From the NCBI GenBank assembly GCA_023213395.1, contig CM041465.1, forward strand, positions 138,577,741 to 138,641,740: DNA of 64,000 nt, in the 5' to 3' direction. The position numbers and the translations under genes were made by a program. How positions within the stretch are numbered: position 1 is the first letter of the stretch; the number at the start of each line of letters is the position of its first letter. Positions 33,389-45,061 of this stretch are shown here, piece after piece. The notes beneath the pieces were generated by a model, which saw nothing but the letters and a program-made list of their open reading frames with translations, did no database searches and was not told where the DNA came from. Source of the DNA: Cycas panzhihuaensis (lineage: Eukaryota > Cycadophyta).

Positions 33389-34560
33389 CTATGCATCCAT
33401 TTCCATTTCAAAATCTAATGCTAGATCTTGGGCATTCTTAAACGATTTCAGTGGATGAGCATGCATCATGGCTCTTAATTTCTCATTCAAACCTCTAACA
33501 ATATAGTTTTTCATATTGTGATTTATTATTGTCTCATTAATCATGCTGGCTGCAATGATTTTCATTCTGCTAATGTAGGTTAGGACGGATTCTCCCAGCT
33601 TTTGTCTGATTTCTCTCAATGCAATTTCCACTGCTTCATTATTGTGAAACTTTTGAAATCTTTCCTCGAATGCTTTCTTAATCTTTACCCATGGCTCATT
33701 CTTGTTTGTTTCTTTGTACCATGCCAAGGGTACTCCTCTCAACGTACAGGTGAATCTCGCTTTGATTTCATCTTCATCTGAGATCTTTTTCATATAAATG
33801 AGATTCTAAAAGGGATACACATGTTTTGCTACATCTGAAGTATCATTAAAAATCAACTTCCCAAAGTCTCTATAATCATCCATTTTGGGAGATTGTAACT
33901 GTCCCTCACCTAGTGGTGATTTTTCCTTTCTCCCCTCCTTCGGGGATGCACTTGGAGTGCCTACTGCTATATTATCTTTCCCAAACAATAGATTCTTAAA
34001 TGGAGTTTTGATGTGTATGGGTTCCACTACACCTAGAACTTGTATAGTTAATGGTGTCACTATAATATACGATTGATCAGATCCCCTTTCTGATGAATCT
34101 TCGAAAAGATGTCTCATGAGCTTATTCTCCCAATATGTCAAGGGACCTTCCTCTACCTTCTTTTCACTGCCACTTGGGTCCTTCAGGCTGTCCTCCATAG
34201 GTATACTTCCCTCTTTTAAGGTTTCTTTATGTTTTTCATCCACTTTTGGTTTCCCTTCAATCTCTAGGCTAAACAAATCATCTCTGGTTGGGGCTAGTGT
34301 CAATACCATACGTTCACCATTAGTTTCCTCTTCTTGAGGTGTCTGGGCTCCACTTGCCTTAGATCCTTCAACGGATTGTTCCTTAGTCTCGTTATTCTGT
34401 GAACTTAATCTCCTCGCCCTTCTGAGTTTTGCTTCCTTCGACCATCTTAATGCCCTTTGTCTGCTGGTCTCCTTTTCCTTGGGTGAAGTATCATTTTGGG
34501 ACTCCTCTGACCTTGAAGGCCTCCTAGGTGGAATTCGAAGGTCTCCTGGCTGCCAGTGGC
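33389..34560 (-). pseudogene. Gypsy-2 gag, matrix and capsid part (decayed)
   Basis: An open stretch without ATG begins at about 34560 (LSHWQPGDLRIPPRR) and passes through a basic, charged N-terminus to the Met at 34309 and the end HVYPF. One TAG separates it from 33389-33793. The latter reads KARFTCTLRGVPLAWYKE, WVKIKKAFEERFQKF, LREIRQKLGESVLTYISRMK, a classic retrotransposon gag capsid domain. A possible initiator ATG-ATG at about 34577 is in another frame, so a frameshift is likely. Confidence 0.85.
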
Positions 34561-34661
34561 TTAGTTACAACCCGCCATCATGACGGCAGCTAGGGTCCTC
34601 TGCCCTTTATACATTCTTTTCCCTTGAAACTCCTAGGCCCTGTCCCTCCTCAACAGACGTA

Positions 34662-34675
34662 GGTAATGAAACCAA
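34662..34675 (-). other. Putative Gypsy-2 primer binding site
   Basis: The minus strand reads TTGGTTTCATTACC right after the 5' LTR. It is not the Met type. It resembles the Asp-tRNA site TTGGCGCCGTTGCC of Tat/Athila elements with mostly C-to-T and G-to-A changes, but only loosely. Confidence 0.4.
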
Positions 34676-35516
34676 TGTTGACTTATTAGGTATCTTATTA
34701 CACTTATGAGATACCCTTACACTCTTATTAAGGTTACACAGTGCTATAGTCTAGTTTAGGATACTATCAACATGGTTATTCACATACATTCCACAATTAT
34801 TTTATAAAATTACCCCACAATGGTACACAACAGCGCAGAAATCAACACATACTCAACATTTTCCTCATCATAACACAAGAATACATAGATTTCCACGTAA
34901 CTCTTCCTTTTATTAAGTAATCAGTTCAATTACACAGAGGCTGGAATACGTTCCTGAGCATTCCAGTAGCATACATTCCTACTGTTACACATGCGTACCT
35001 AGATGGTACTTATCATATAATGCTGCTCCAACCGGCTGTCATACGTGCTGGCTTCCGCACCTTTAGGTACCCGTGATAATCGGCTCTCACCCTAACCTGG
35101 TGGTTCATGTGTACCTCCTTAAGTACTCTTGTTGGTACCTTTTGGATGAAGGGTTATGACTGCCTGTCATAACCGTACCCCTTCAGTCATATGTACCCTT
35201 TCATTAATCACTTGTTAGGCACTTAATTAATGACTCTTTGGATTAAATGCGTGCATGCGTCGTGCAGCGACTCCACAGGCCTTCACTAGTCCCTTTGAGT
35301 CGTGCGTGCTGCTTCTGCTCAATTCCGTTCCGTCGTTGGTACGTATCTGTCATACGCACCTGTTCTATGTATGCACTTGTCATATGTACCTGGAATGCTG
35401 ATTTCTTCATCGTTTTGCCTCGTGCATACCGCCGTACGGTCTGTACCTGCACATCTTAGGTTACCTGACCTACCTCTAGTCTTCCCACAACCATAGGATC
35501 ATTTTATACCCTAACA
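34676..35516 (-). repeat. Gypsy-2 5' LTR (841 bp)
   Basis: Starts TGTTGACTTATTAGG and ends ATACCCTAACA on the plus strand. Pair of 24967-25802. The target duplication GAGCT follows. Confidence 0.95.
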
Positions 35517-35530
35517 GAGCTATGATACCA
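35517..35530 (-). other. Primer-site-like sequence on the outer end of element X
   Basis: GAGCTATGATACCA on the plus strand is TGGTATCATAGCTC on the minus strand. It abuts the outer edge of the X 3' LTR, where a primer site does not belong. A decayed version, GGAGCTATAGTAGCA, is in the proper internal position at 38969-38983. Confidence 0.7.
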
Positions 35531-35856
35531 TGTTAGAAAATAAATCTATTATGAATAATACAAGATAAAAATGTGGTGAGTAAATGATAAAGTAATAAGC
35601 CACAAGAGAGATTAAGCATGTATAAGTTAACACAAAGAAATGGAAGAATAGTCAAACCTCAAATTAGAAAAAAGGATGATGCATATATACATAATATAAC
35701 TCATCACATGTGAGAGAACCCTCATTAGCCAATGTTGTAGGTTCGCATACATGTCTATTTAACACATAACCTAATGGGACCTCAAATATAAAATATATAT
35801 AAATATAGAGAGTGTAAAAATGGGGATAATTATGTAATTAGGTATTACACCTAAAA
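35531..35856 (-). repeat. Element X 3' LTR
   Basis: Collinear with 38984-39313: both carry GAGAGA-TAAG-(A/G)TGTATAAGTTA, AAAGAAATGGAAGAAT and GACCTCAAATATAAA. It is followed by the purine tract (minus strand CAGGAGGAAA). Confidence 0.85.
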
Positions 35857-36219
35857 TTTCCTCCTGTATAATAGATAACTACATAAAGTGAAATATCACA
35901 TCAAAGAAATAAAATTGAGTCTTCAAATAAGTATCAGAATATAAGTTGTTGTAATAATATAATACATTAATGATGTCCATATGAAGAGAACTCTATTAAT
36001 TAGACCACATGGATAACCAATCATTGTGACTATCAGTTATCTAGGATATTCCTTTGTATACATAGTATAATTAGCATCAAGTTAGGTTCACCGTGGGAAC
36101 ACATTATCCTACATGGCCGAACAAGTAAGTTGGTAAACAAATATATAAGAGTAGTTGAAAAGGAATCCCACCTCTTGTTTATATAGGATAATATAAGGAG
36201 TTTATTCAGCTTCAATAGC

Positions 36220-36400
36220 CTAAAAACAAATAGCTCTAACGCCTTATAAGGGCACTATAGCCTCAAATTACCTCTATAGGCTAATATCATGCCTTAATAG
36301 GCTATAATCATGCCACTATGGGTTTCAACATATCTTTATGGGCTTGAACATGCTACTATAGGCTTATAATAGCCTTTGTGGACCAAAATATCTAGCAGTA
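36220..36400. repeat. Degenerate repeat region in X (TATAGGCT/ATAATGCC words)
   Basis: Words such as CTATAGGCT, CCTTAATAGGCTATAAT and TATGGGCTT recur every 20-30 bp. They appear to be decayed short tandem copies. Confidence 0.5.
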
Positions 36401-38439
36401 AATGTTATAACTATGACTGAAAAGTAGATGTGACTCAAATACAATGTAAACAACTCTCTTAAATAATAAATTTCAATGTGAAATAGTTTCTCTAGAGCTT
36501 AAATTAGGCCTATATAATAGATTATACATGTTACCCCCATATTTGAGGTACATTATATCAATAAAATATACAATAAATAAAATGGAACCTTAAAAAATAC
36601 ATATATATACTTGAAAATACTAAAAAAATAAAGTTTCAAAAAAAAAAACTTTGAGCTAAAATATCTACATCAAATTAGCTTCAAATATTGTCAAATAACT
36701 TGTTAAGTCAAAGATCTCTTAGTCACAAATCTAATGCGACTAAAAAGTGAGTTGATATGCTCAAGTTATGGGCAAAATAATGGCGTAGACTCCTTAAAAT
36801 TTAAAAAAAAATGAGCTTAGCCCCTTTCACTGGTAAGTAGTCTTGTGGTCGATTCATATAACCAGGGGATAAATGGACCAGGAGTTAGTATAACTTAAAT
36901 AAAAATTAATTGAAATATAATAGTTTACAATTATAAAAAAGATTAACCAACTTTGATAAATTTTCATGTCCGTCAAAGTTAGAAAAATAATATGTTTACC
37001 CAAAAAGTAAATCCACCAAAAAAATATATTAATATATCAAAATACCCCTAAATTTTAATACTTAGGATTTTGATCATTATTTTTTTTATTATAGATCAAT
37101 CTCCATGGTGATAAGTAGGGTTCACAACTCAATATATAGGTAGCTTCATCTTTAGCTTTTTGTATGCCTTTGCACTAATTGTTTGGACTCACATTGATTA
37201 AATTGCAAGTTGATGAATAGTATGAAGATGGGAGTGGCCTCGATTACAGGCAGCAACTATGGTAGCTTCTTATCAAGAGAACTAGGATGTATGCAATATC
37301 ATGGTATACTTTTTAGGCCTTCATTAAATCCTCCTTGGACTTCATTGGTGTAGTATATTGGTAATGGCAAGTAGGATGAAGAAAGAGCCTCCATGAATGC
37401 AAACCCTTCACACACGACATAACACTTATTATTCTTCAATTATTTTTCTCTATTCATCCACCATTGATAGTATGGCTTCTTCTCTTGCCATCAATTCTTG
37501 TCTACAAATAAATCAAACTAAGAGTTTAAGGCATTGGTGTAAATGATGTCATGGTAAAAGAGTGCATATGTATTGTTGAAGGTGTTGAGGCAGTAATTAA
37601 ACATTTTAATGGCTCTCTAATAGGTGGGTGTATTGTGAAAGATCAACTTTCCAAGGGCCTCAAGGGACCAAGGAGAAGCAAGATAATTGCAGATCAAAGG
37701 GCTCCTTCAAATCATGGCAACTTTGATGATAGTTCACATAAGATATATGTGTAATCTTGCATGGCATATTAATGCCAAAATCCCCAAGGATGTATTTAAC
37801 AATAAATGGAAATGTGCTTAGTGAAAAAGTCATGTTTAACCATGAAACAAGAAGATCATGAGGGATTGGATTTATCACCTTTGATTTACAAGCTTATGTT
37901 GAGATTGTTATTTATGCATTAGATAGGAATACGTGTCTCCCTCTTCTAAAAATATGAAAAAAAACACATATCCTATTATAATTTTTTTTTTTTTTTTTTC
38001 TATTTTGTACTAAATTTTTTAGCGTATATACATTAGATAAAATATTTTTAGGTCCAACTACTGCAACATTTATTTTGCCAAAATATATAGCTTCAAATAG
38101 TTATTATAAGACACCTTTTTCTAATCATTATAATAGCCTTTTTTTTTATGGCCTTAGATCTAGTAGTAGATCCAAGTATAGAACACTTATAAGGGCCTCT
38201 AGATTGAGGCTTAAATAGTCCTTTTTTTTTCTTTTTTCTTTTTTTTTTTTACAGTAGACTTGCATCATCTACAACGTGATTAGGCTTGCATTTCAATCTG
38301 GTCTACTCCATTCTTTTAGCTTCAAAAAATATTGTATTCATAGCCTTTACAAAGCACCTGCATGTAATATCATACGAACCTGCATGCTTAAAGAATAGTT
38401 ACAAAATACAGTAGAAAAAAATATATTTTTTAATCATAA

Positions 38440-38880
38440 AAGTTCTTATTTACAACTTAAAATATGCTTCAAACAATCTTTTCAACGGCTTTAAATAAGC
38501 TTCAAAAAGCCTTATAATAACATCAAGAAAGCAACTTTAATTAGGTTATAATTAAGCTTCAAAATAACCTTATAATAACTTTAAAATAGTTTTTACAGTA
38601 GCTTCAAAAAAACTCTAAAATAAGTTTTAAACAACCTTTAAACAACTTTAAAATAGGCTTTAAAATAGCCTTTAATAGCTTCAAAATATCCTCTTAAATT
38701 TTTAATAAGTAGTGATGAAAATAGCCCCAGATGTATCTTAAATAATGATGAAAATAGTCTCAAAAATATGCATTAAAAAATGTAATAGAATGTAGCTTCA
38801 AATATTTTGAAAATAATTAAATATATATATATCACTAATTAGGCACAAAAATAGGTTCCTCAAATAGCTAGACAAGGCTC
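38440..38880. repeat. Degenerate repeat region in X (AAAATAGCTTCAAAA words)
   Basis: GCTTCAAA, CCTTATAATAAC and CTTTAAAATAG alternate about every 20-25 bp for 400 bp. This looks like an old minisatellite with a unit close to 20-25 bp. Confidence 0.6.
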
Positions 38881-38968
38881 TAAAAATCTAGAAAAAAAAA
38901 GGCTCTAAAAATGTTACCCTCAAGGATTCAAATATTGGGCTTTGATACCATGTTAAAAAAAAGATCAT

Positions 38969-38983
38969 GGAGCTATAGTAGCA
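38969..38983 (-). other. Element X internal primer binding site (decayed)
   Basis: Plus-strand GGAGCTATAGTAGCA directly before the LTR is a mutated form of GAGCTATGATACCA. A second partial copy, GATACCATGTTAAAA, lies at 38944-38958, so the primer-site and LTR-end junction is partly duplicated. Confidence 0.6.
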
Positions 38984-39313
38984 TGTTAGAAAATGAATCT
39001 AACATGAATAACAAGAGATGAAAAAGTAATGAGTGAGTGATAAAGTAATGAGACATGAGAGAGACTAAGTGTGTATAAGTTACCACAAAGAAATGGAAGA
39101 ATGGTCAAATCTTAAATTAGAAAGAAGGATGATGTACATATTTATAATACAACTCAACTCACCACTTGTGAAAGAACCATCATTGGTCAATGTTGTGGGT
39201 TGCCATACATTTCTCTATGGCATACAACTTAAGATGACCTCAAATATAAATACATATAAATCTAGAAAGAGTGTAAATAGAGATAATTATATAATTGAGT
39301 ATTATACCCAACA
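38984..39313 (-). repeat. Element X 5' LTR
   Basis: 330 bp, begins TGTTAGAAAATG and ends TATACCCAACA. Pair of 35531-35856. Confidence 0.87.
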
Positions 39314-39800
39314 CATACAGCTAGAGTGCTCAAAGTGTTAGTTCAATATATAATAGTAGTAGTAGCACCAGCCTCAATAGCAACAACAAAGACAATAATA
39401 ATATTAGTAGTAGTAGCCCCCTCATAGACCAAATTAATGTGGATTTTGAGGAGGTCATACCAGAAAGGGGCATTTAGAGGTGGTAATCAACACTACACAA
39501 ATTAATTTACAAATGATGATGATAAATTATTTTGTGCCTATCATACCACAAATAATAATAACACATGGATTATTGATTCGGGGTCATCTCTTCATATGAC
39601 TAATGACGAGGATTTGCTCTATGATATTTCAAAAGTAAAAGGACAAATAGTCACTTTTGGTAATAATAAGATTCTTTAGATATTTAAAGTAGGCAAAATT
39701 GGATCCTTCCACTTACTAGATCACTTTACTTCTACATTTCTAATAAGTGATGCTTACTCGGTGCTATCAATAGACTAAAGTCTACTATATATTAGCTAGT
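39314..39800 (+). pseudogene. Copia-2 gag-protease linker and protease (decayed)
   Basis: After a Ser/Thr/Val-rich linker the frame reads NNTWIIDSGSSLHMTNDE, the copia protease active site (DSG intact), then IVTFGNNKI. The gag zinc knuckle lies before the X/Gypsy-2 insertions at 24832-24966. Stops interrupt the domain. Confidence 0.85.
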
Positions 39801-39829
39801 TGGATAAGTAATAGATAAGTGTTTAGTTT

Positions 39830-40900
39830 AAAGGTAGGGAATGGATAATCAGTGACAAAAATGATCAAATGATTACTATTGGCAATGAAGACTATGGACT
39901 TTATAAGTTTGATGCTTCAAATATCATACTTGATACTTTACCAATATGTGTCTCATAGTTATTATTAAAATAACACCTTTGGCACAACATGCTAAGTCAC
40001 TTAAATTTAAATAACATCAAAATGATGTTTAATAAAAGAATAGTATTTGGGCTTCAAAAGTTTTTAATATCAAAATATCTTTATAAAGCTTACATAATAG
40101 GGAAATAATATTGAGAGCCTTTTCTAAAAGACAAAGTATGGCATGCAATATAACCATTGCAAATGGTAGATATTAATCTATATAGACCCATGTTTGCACC
40201 ATCTCTTAGAGGCACACTATATTATATCACTTTCATTAATGACTTCTCACATAAAGTTTAGGTTTATTTCATCAAATATAAATCTAAAGATTTGAACAAA
40301 TTCATGGAATTCAAACTTTTTTTGGAGAATGAATTAAATTTGTCAATCAAAATATTGTGATTTGATAATGAAGGTAAGTTCACTACAAGAGAATTTAATC
40401 AATTTTGCAAAGATCATAGGATCAAGAGAGAGTTCACTGCTCTACACATACCTTTACAAAATAGAATAGATGAGAGAATGAATAGGACTTTAGTAAGAAA
40501 AGACAAAGCCATGATACATGCAAAGGGCCTTCTATTATGTTATTAGATAGAAGCATTTCATATAGTAACTTATGTCTCCAATAGGAGTCATACAATAACA
40601 GTCACTAATATGACATTAGAGGAGGCTTGGACTAGTAAGAAACTAATTGTTGGCCATTTACACACTTTTGGGTGCACAATATACATGTATATTTCCCAAT
40701 AACAAAGGAAAAATTTAGACAACAAAAGTCTAAAATATATTTTCATTAGTTACTCTATTGGTAGTAAGGCATATGAAGTGTATGATCTTATTACAAAGAA
40801 AATACATATATTAAGAGATGTTATATTTGTTGAGTATAATGAGGAGATAGAACAAGCATCTATCGATATACCTCTTAACAAAGACAAATAGATTGTTGAG
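39830..40900 (+). pseudogene. Copia-2 integrase (decayed)
   Basis: Reads WHNMLSHLNLNNIK (zinc-binding His region), then LYYITFINDFSHKVWVYFI (first catalytic Asp now Asn), FDNEGKFTTREF (second Asp), RIDERMNRTL (third acidic residue), EAWTSKK, HTFGCTIY and KSLKYIFISYSIGSKAYEVYD. Stops include TAG at a normally Trp site and TGA at a normally Arg site. Integrase order and motifs are clear. Confidence 0.9.
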
Positions 40901-41760
40901 GACTTCCTTCCCTCTTAATCTTCAATACCATGTTCATTTTTTACTCATGTTGCTTCTTCGTCTACTTCAGCTACATCATCATCATCTACTCCACTTGAGT
41001 TTGGTAGCCCTTTGGAAGTTGTTCAACTATTACAGGCCCAGGATGTTGATGCTACAACTATAGCCATGAAGATATTACTTAAATAGTATACTCATACAGT
41101 ATAGGATATACAAGTTCTTAAAGGAAAATGTCCATCTAAAATGAAGCAACAATCTATTAACTATGCACTTATGGGTAAAGTACTTTGTGTCGATGAGCCT
41201 TTCACTTTTGGAAAGGCATATAAAAATGAAAAATAGAAAGTTATCATGGATAAGGGAATCCATTCTATTAAAAAGAATGGAACATGGGATTTGGTAGTAT
41301 TACCTAAGAATAAGTAAAAAGTCAGCTGTAAAAGGAGATACAAAACCAAATTCTAATCGGATAGTACAATAAGCAATGCAAAGCTCAACTAGTAGCCAAA
41401 TGATTCAAATAGAAAGAAGGCATTGACTATAGAGAAGCTTTTGCACCTATTGTAAATATAAACACCATAAAACTAATTTTAGGCCAAGTTGCATAATGCA
41501 AATAGATAATCTGTCATATGGACATAAAGAGGGCCTTCTTAAATAGTGACCCTATTAAAGAGGTACATTTGGAGTAACATCTTGGTTATATTTCATATAG
41601 CAAAGAACATCTTGTATGTCACCTTAAAAAATGTTTGTATTGTTTAAAACAAGCCTCGCAACTATGGTGCTCAAAAATCAACATCTACAAACTCACAAAT
41701 CAATAGTCGTCAAATATCTTTACCAAGTTACTTGGTAGAGAAATTTTTAAAAATTTAATG
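40901..41760 (+). pseudogene. Copia-2 RT N-terminus fused by deletion to the RNase H end
   Basis: After a Ser/Thr-rich spacer the frame reads CVDEPFTFGKAYKNE, MDKGIHSIKKNGTWDLVVLP, YKTKF, then IWT-x-RGP and CLYCLKQASQLW, the last being the region 5' of the catalytic box. Shortly after this the sequence reads SSNIFTKLLGREIFKN, which is the very end of RNase H. The catalytic FVDD box and most of RNase H are absent, so a deletion of roughly 1.2 kb removed them. Confidence 0.82.
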
Positions 41761-41811
41761 ACATAGTTTTGGGTAAATCTTAACATTATAAACATTAAGA
41801 TAGGGTATTAG

Positions 41812-42117
41812 ACCTTTATGTTTAAATGTTAAGCTATATATTTTATATTATAATATTATATACTTTATATAAAGGTACTTTACCATCCAATGTGATAAAA
41901 TACACACCCACTTTCTTTTTATTAATATAATGTTACAACTTGAGGGTCAATGTACCCCTCATGCACTTTTTTACATGCGTGTACATGTGCTAAGGTATGC
42001 ATGTTTAACAAATGTCAAACATGTAACCCCCTAAGATTCCTCCTCGTTCTTTATATATTGAGACTATTTTTCATATAGAATATGAGAGTGATATATATTG
42101 TATTATTATATTACTCA
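41812..42117 (+). repeat. Copia-2 3' LTR (5' edge damaged)
   Basis: Collinear with 15760-16056 (GGTACTTTACCATCCAATG, GTCAATGTACCCCTCATG, CTAAGATTCCTCCTCG). The first 40-50 bp seen in the left LTR are missing here. It ends near TTACTCA. Confidence 0.8.
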
Positions 42118-42900
42118 TTTAAATACAAGCTAATCTTGTTACTTGGAGATAAGAACAATTCCTACTCCTCCATTACTAGTGTCTTCACCTTCTTGAGTTT
42201 ATGCTTGCTTAGTTTTTTATCCATTTAGTACTATTAATTTGATACTAATCATTTGAATCTCTTAGCACACTTACTCTCCAAGTGATCCTAGGTTGTCTTT
42301 GTGATATTGAAGCATATACCATCTTCAATATTAGGAAGTTAGCTAATGTATATTTGTCTATATTATTATAATTAGTTAAAATCACCACTCGTGAACCTCA
42401 TATATATGCATTCAACTATAAAATTTTCACACATAAAAACCTATTTATTATACATTTATAATGATTCATAAGGACGTATTGATCTATTATTATTAAAAAA
42501 ACAAGAGAGATAAAAATTCAAGGGTAGACTAATTCTACTCACAACAATTATTACATTATCTTCATCTTCCTCTTGCACATACTAATTTCCAACATTGTGG
42601 CTACATAAGGAAGTGAAAATTAAAATAAAATTTAAAATAACTAAGAGAATACATAAAGAACTTAAAAAATAAAGAAAAATATACGATTAAAATTTTTAAA
42701 CAAAATAAATTCCTTTCCTCTTGTTCATTGAATTTTAAATTAGTATATACAAAAAGATTTCCATATATTGAGTGCTAATAATAAAATACCATGAGTTTAA
42801 TTTTAGAGGAGAATAGAATATTTCATTTGTAAGTTCTTATGATTAAGATCATATTTTATCATGCACTAAATTAATTCATTGAATATTTAGACTTAATACA
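42118..42900. other. Unassigned AT-rich spacer
   Basis: No motif, repeat pair or coding signal seen. Its right part may belong to the 3' LTR of Gypsy-3, whose outer boundary I could not fix. Confidence 0.5.
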
Positions 42901-43624
42901 AATGCATTCATTGATATTGACAGATACTCGACCCACCAACATCTTGAAATGGCCTACTAATGTATCTATCTTGTGTCCTCTTCACTTCCTTGACATTGGT
43001 TGCATTTAGATCACTTTCATATATATGCCAACTTACAACATTATCATATAAACAATATATCAATCATCATACTAAAAGCAACCAATATTAATCATATAAA
43101 TACACACTTAATTCATTATATCTTGTATATTTTATTATCATTACTCAATAGAACATTACATCACTTGCTTTATCTAGCTCTTACCTTTGAGAACATATCA
43201 CATTATTCAATTATTTAGCTATCATTGTTGAACAAATAGGAGAAATGACCCTTTTATATTATTTTACATGGCCAAAATTTAAAAGTACATAACTTTTACA
43301 ATATAACTCTTGATCATATATAGCATAAAACTCTAATTAATAGTAATTAATGCTTACTAGGTACATCCATATAACTTGATGGTTGTCTTAAGTGCAAAAC
43401 CATCTCAAGAACCATCCATTATTCTATAATCATTCTCATGTAGTATGAACTATTCACCAAGAGTTGATATTATAACATGTAATCATCCCCTATATACTGA
43501 AATTGTCTACTAATTATTCCTTCATTAGACTTTTCTAAAATATTTAATTTCTTTTGGGATTTCAACCATCCATCATTCGTAGAACTACCCCTCAACTATC
43601 TTGCATCAAAATCTATTGCATACA

Positions 43625-44489
43625 TCTATTTGGGGGTCCAAAAATATTTTGAGCATCCTTGCTCAACATCACCAATCTTCCCTAACTTCTTTTCATGAGT
43701 TAGTTATATAGCTTGCTAATTTGGGCACCTCTATGTCATGTTAATTTAGTCATATCTTCATTTATTTATTTATTTTTATAAAATTCTTAATTTTTTCCAT
43801 CTTATCTTTTAATTCTTTTTAAAGTTGTACCATTTGTTATTTCTATTATCATTGGGTTTCCAACAACTCATCCAACTATCTTTTTACTTATTGAATTCTA
43901 CCTTCCATACTTCCCATACATTGTGAAGTGCCCTTACCTGCTACTATTTATAGTGGGTTGCTTTCCTCCCTAAATTTTATATTAAATACTTCTTATTATA
44001 TTTGTTTCCACGTCTTTATCTTTAGGCAATGAGGATGTATAGTATGTGTAAAACCCTAAAATCATAACATAATATGCCTCATTAATGGCACAACTAGTCC
44101 ATTATTGTATTAATGCTCATCCATCCTTAATATTTGTTCTATGAGGTTAAGTTGTGGAAATTTGGGTGAATAATAATCTTAACAATAGTCAAGGTTGTCT
44201 GAAAGTCACTTTTATCAAACCATTTTAATTCTAGGTCTACTAAGTCTTTAATTTTAATTCCTCTTATATATGTTCTAGTATTTGGTTCATATAATGAAAA
44301 AATAACTTCATCCCTATCTACTTATGTCATTTTCTCTACCACTAAAATTATTCCACTATTAAGCAACTTTATAATTCTTTTAATTAAGTCAGCAAATGTT
44401 TTAATTTTGTCCATGTTTTCTTTTACCCATTGGATAATGTTTTATATTATTGCATTGTCATAGTATAAGAAAGGTAACAACACATAATG
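43625..44489 (-). pseudogene. Gypsy-3 end region and extra ORF remnant
   Basis: Short words are shared in order with Gypsy-2 25803-26840, including GAGCATCCTTGCTCAA, a TCTTAATTTTTTCCATCTTATCTTTTAA-like stretch matching its coiled-coil coding part, and a CTTTTAATTAAG-containing part. Reading frames are lost. It is cut at 44494 by the gag-only element. Confidence 0.55.
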
Positions 44490-44494
44490 CTTCT
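44490..44494. repeat. Target site duplication of the gag-only element (left, CTTCT)
   Basis: CTTCT here and at 46798-46802 flank the element exactly. Confidence 0.92.
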
Positions 44495-44717
44495 TGTTGG
44501 AAAACTTAATTTGTAAAGAAATATTCACAAATAGAACAAACAGAACAAAAGCACCTCCAAGATTAAATGTTACCCTTAAGTACCTCAAATTGTATTAACA
44601 ATTACAACAGATATTTCATATGATACACTATGTGTGTATTTATAATACATTGCATGATAGTGAGAGAGGGACCCACTTGAATGTGGGATAAAATAAATAT
44701 GCATTAATATTCCAACA
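44495..44717 (-). repeat. Gag-only element 3' LTR (223 bp)
   Basis: Starts TGTTGGAAAACTTAA and ends TATTCCAACA on the plus strand. Pair of 46576-46797. Minus-strand AAGGGGAAG (44718-44726) is the adjoining polypurine tract. Confidence 0.93.
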
Positions 44718-45061
44718 CTTCCCCTTAATGCATATTTGGTTCATTTGTATTTGTAATGCCTTTTCCTTAGAAATGTCTTGAAAATGATATCTTTAAATTG
44801 ATCCTTCAATATTGTAGTGATGTATTTGCTATAGAATGATGTCTTTATCTTGATTTTCGTCTTCAATTATGTACTCATGCCTTTGTAGGATGATGTCCTC
44901 AACTTGATTTCTGTCTTCAATCATATAGTGATGATGTTGATGCAGTAGCTCTAGCAAGTGCAAATAATGATTCTTCATTGTAGTTAGTCTAGTATGATTT
45001 TGTTGTAGATCCTGTAAATAACCATTTTCAAATACAACTTATTTTTCATCATTATCCTATA

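Larger units (their letters stand above)
24967..35516 (-). mobile_element. Gypsy-2: complete Ty3/gypsy element (10550 bp) with extra ORF and extra gag-like modules
   Basis: LTRs of 836 and 841 bp with TG...CA ends flank gag, zinc knuckles, protease, two gag-like modules, RT, RNase H, integrase and a further ORF on the minus strand. Flanks GAGCT (24962-24966) and GAGCT (35517-35521) are a perfect target duplication. The LTRs differ by roughly 7 percent, mainly transitions, making this the youngest insertion in the stack. It resembles the long Tat/Athila-like gypsy elements in having an ORF after integrase. Confidence 0.94.
35531..39313 (-). mobile_element. Element X: non-coding LTR retrotransposon (about 3.8 kb)
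   Basis: Direct repeats 35531-35856 and 38984-39313 (about 330 bp) begin TGTTAGAAAAT and end near ACCCAACA. A polypurine tract lies at 35857-35866 on the minus strand. The internal 3.1 kb has no gag or pol motif; the longest frame (37551-37754) is not recognisable. It is therefore a non-autonomous (LARD-like) element. It sits in Copia-2 between the gag zinc knuckle and the linker; CATAG (24958-24962) and CATAC (39314-39318) may be its target duplication. Confidence 0.8.
17815..42117 (+). mobile_element. Copia-2: Ty1/copia element split by Gypsy-1, Gypsy-2 and element X
   Basis: Pieces at 17815-18454, 24832-24966, 39314-41760 and the LTR at about 41812-42117 read as one plus-strand copia element when the inserts are removed. 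Gag continues across Gypsy-1, and the zinc knuckle meets the post-knuckle linker across Gypsy-2 and X. The three inserts account for about 20.7 kb of the span. A deletion joins the middle of RT (near 41655) directly to the end of RNase H (near 41700). It is the oldest layer in this stack. Confidence 0.85.

Noticed and set aside
35243-35496. Overlapping 60-70-codon frames
   Set aside because: They lie inside the Gypsy-2 5' LTR, are not kept intact in the other LTR and have no motif.
37551-37754. A 67-codon frame in element X as a gene
   Set aside because: Short, without motif, in an element whose interior is otherwise non-coding and partly repetitive.
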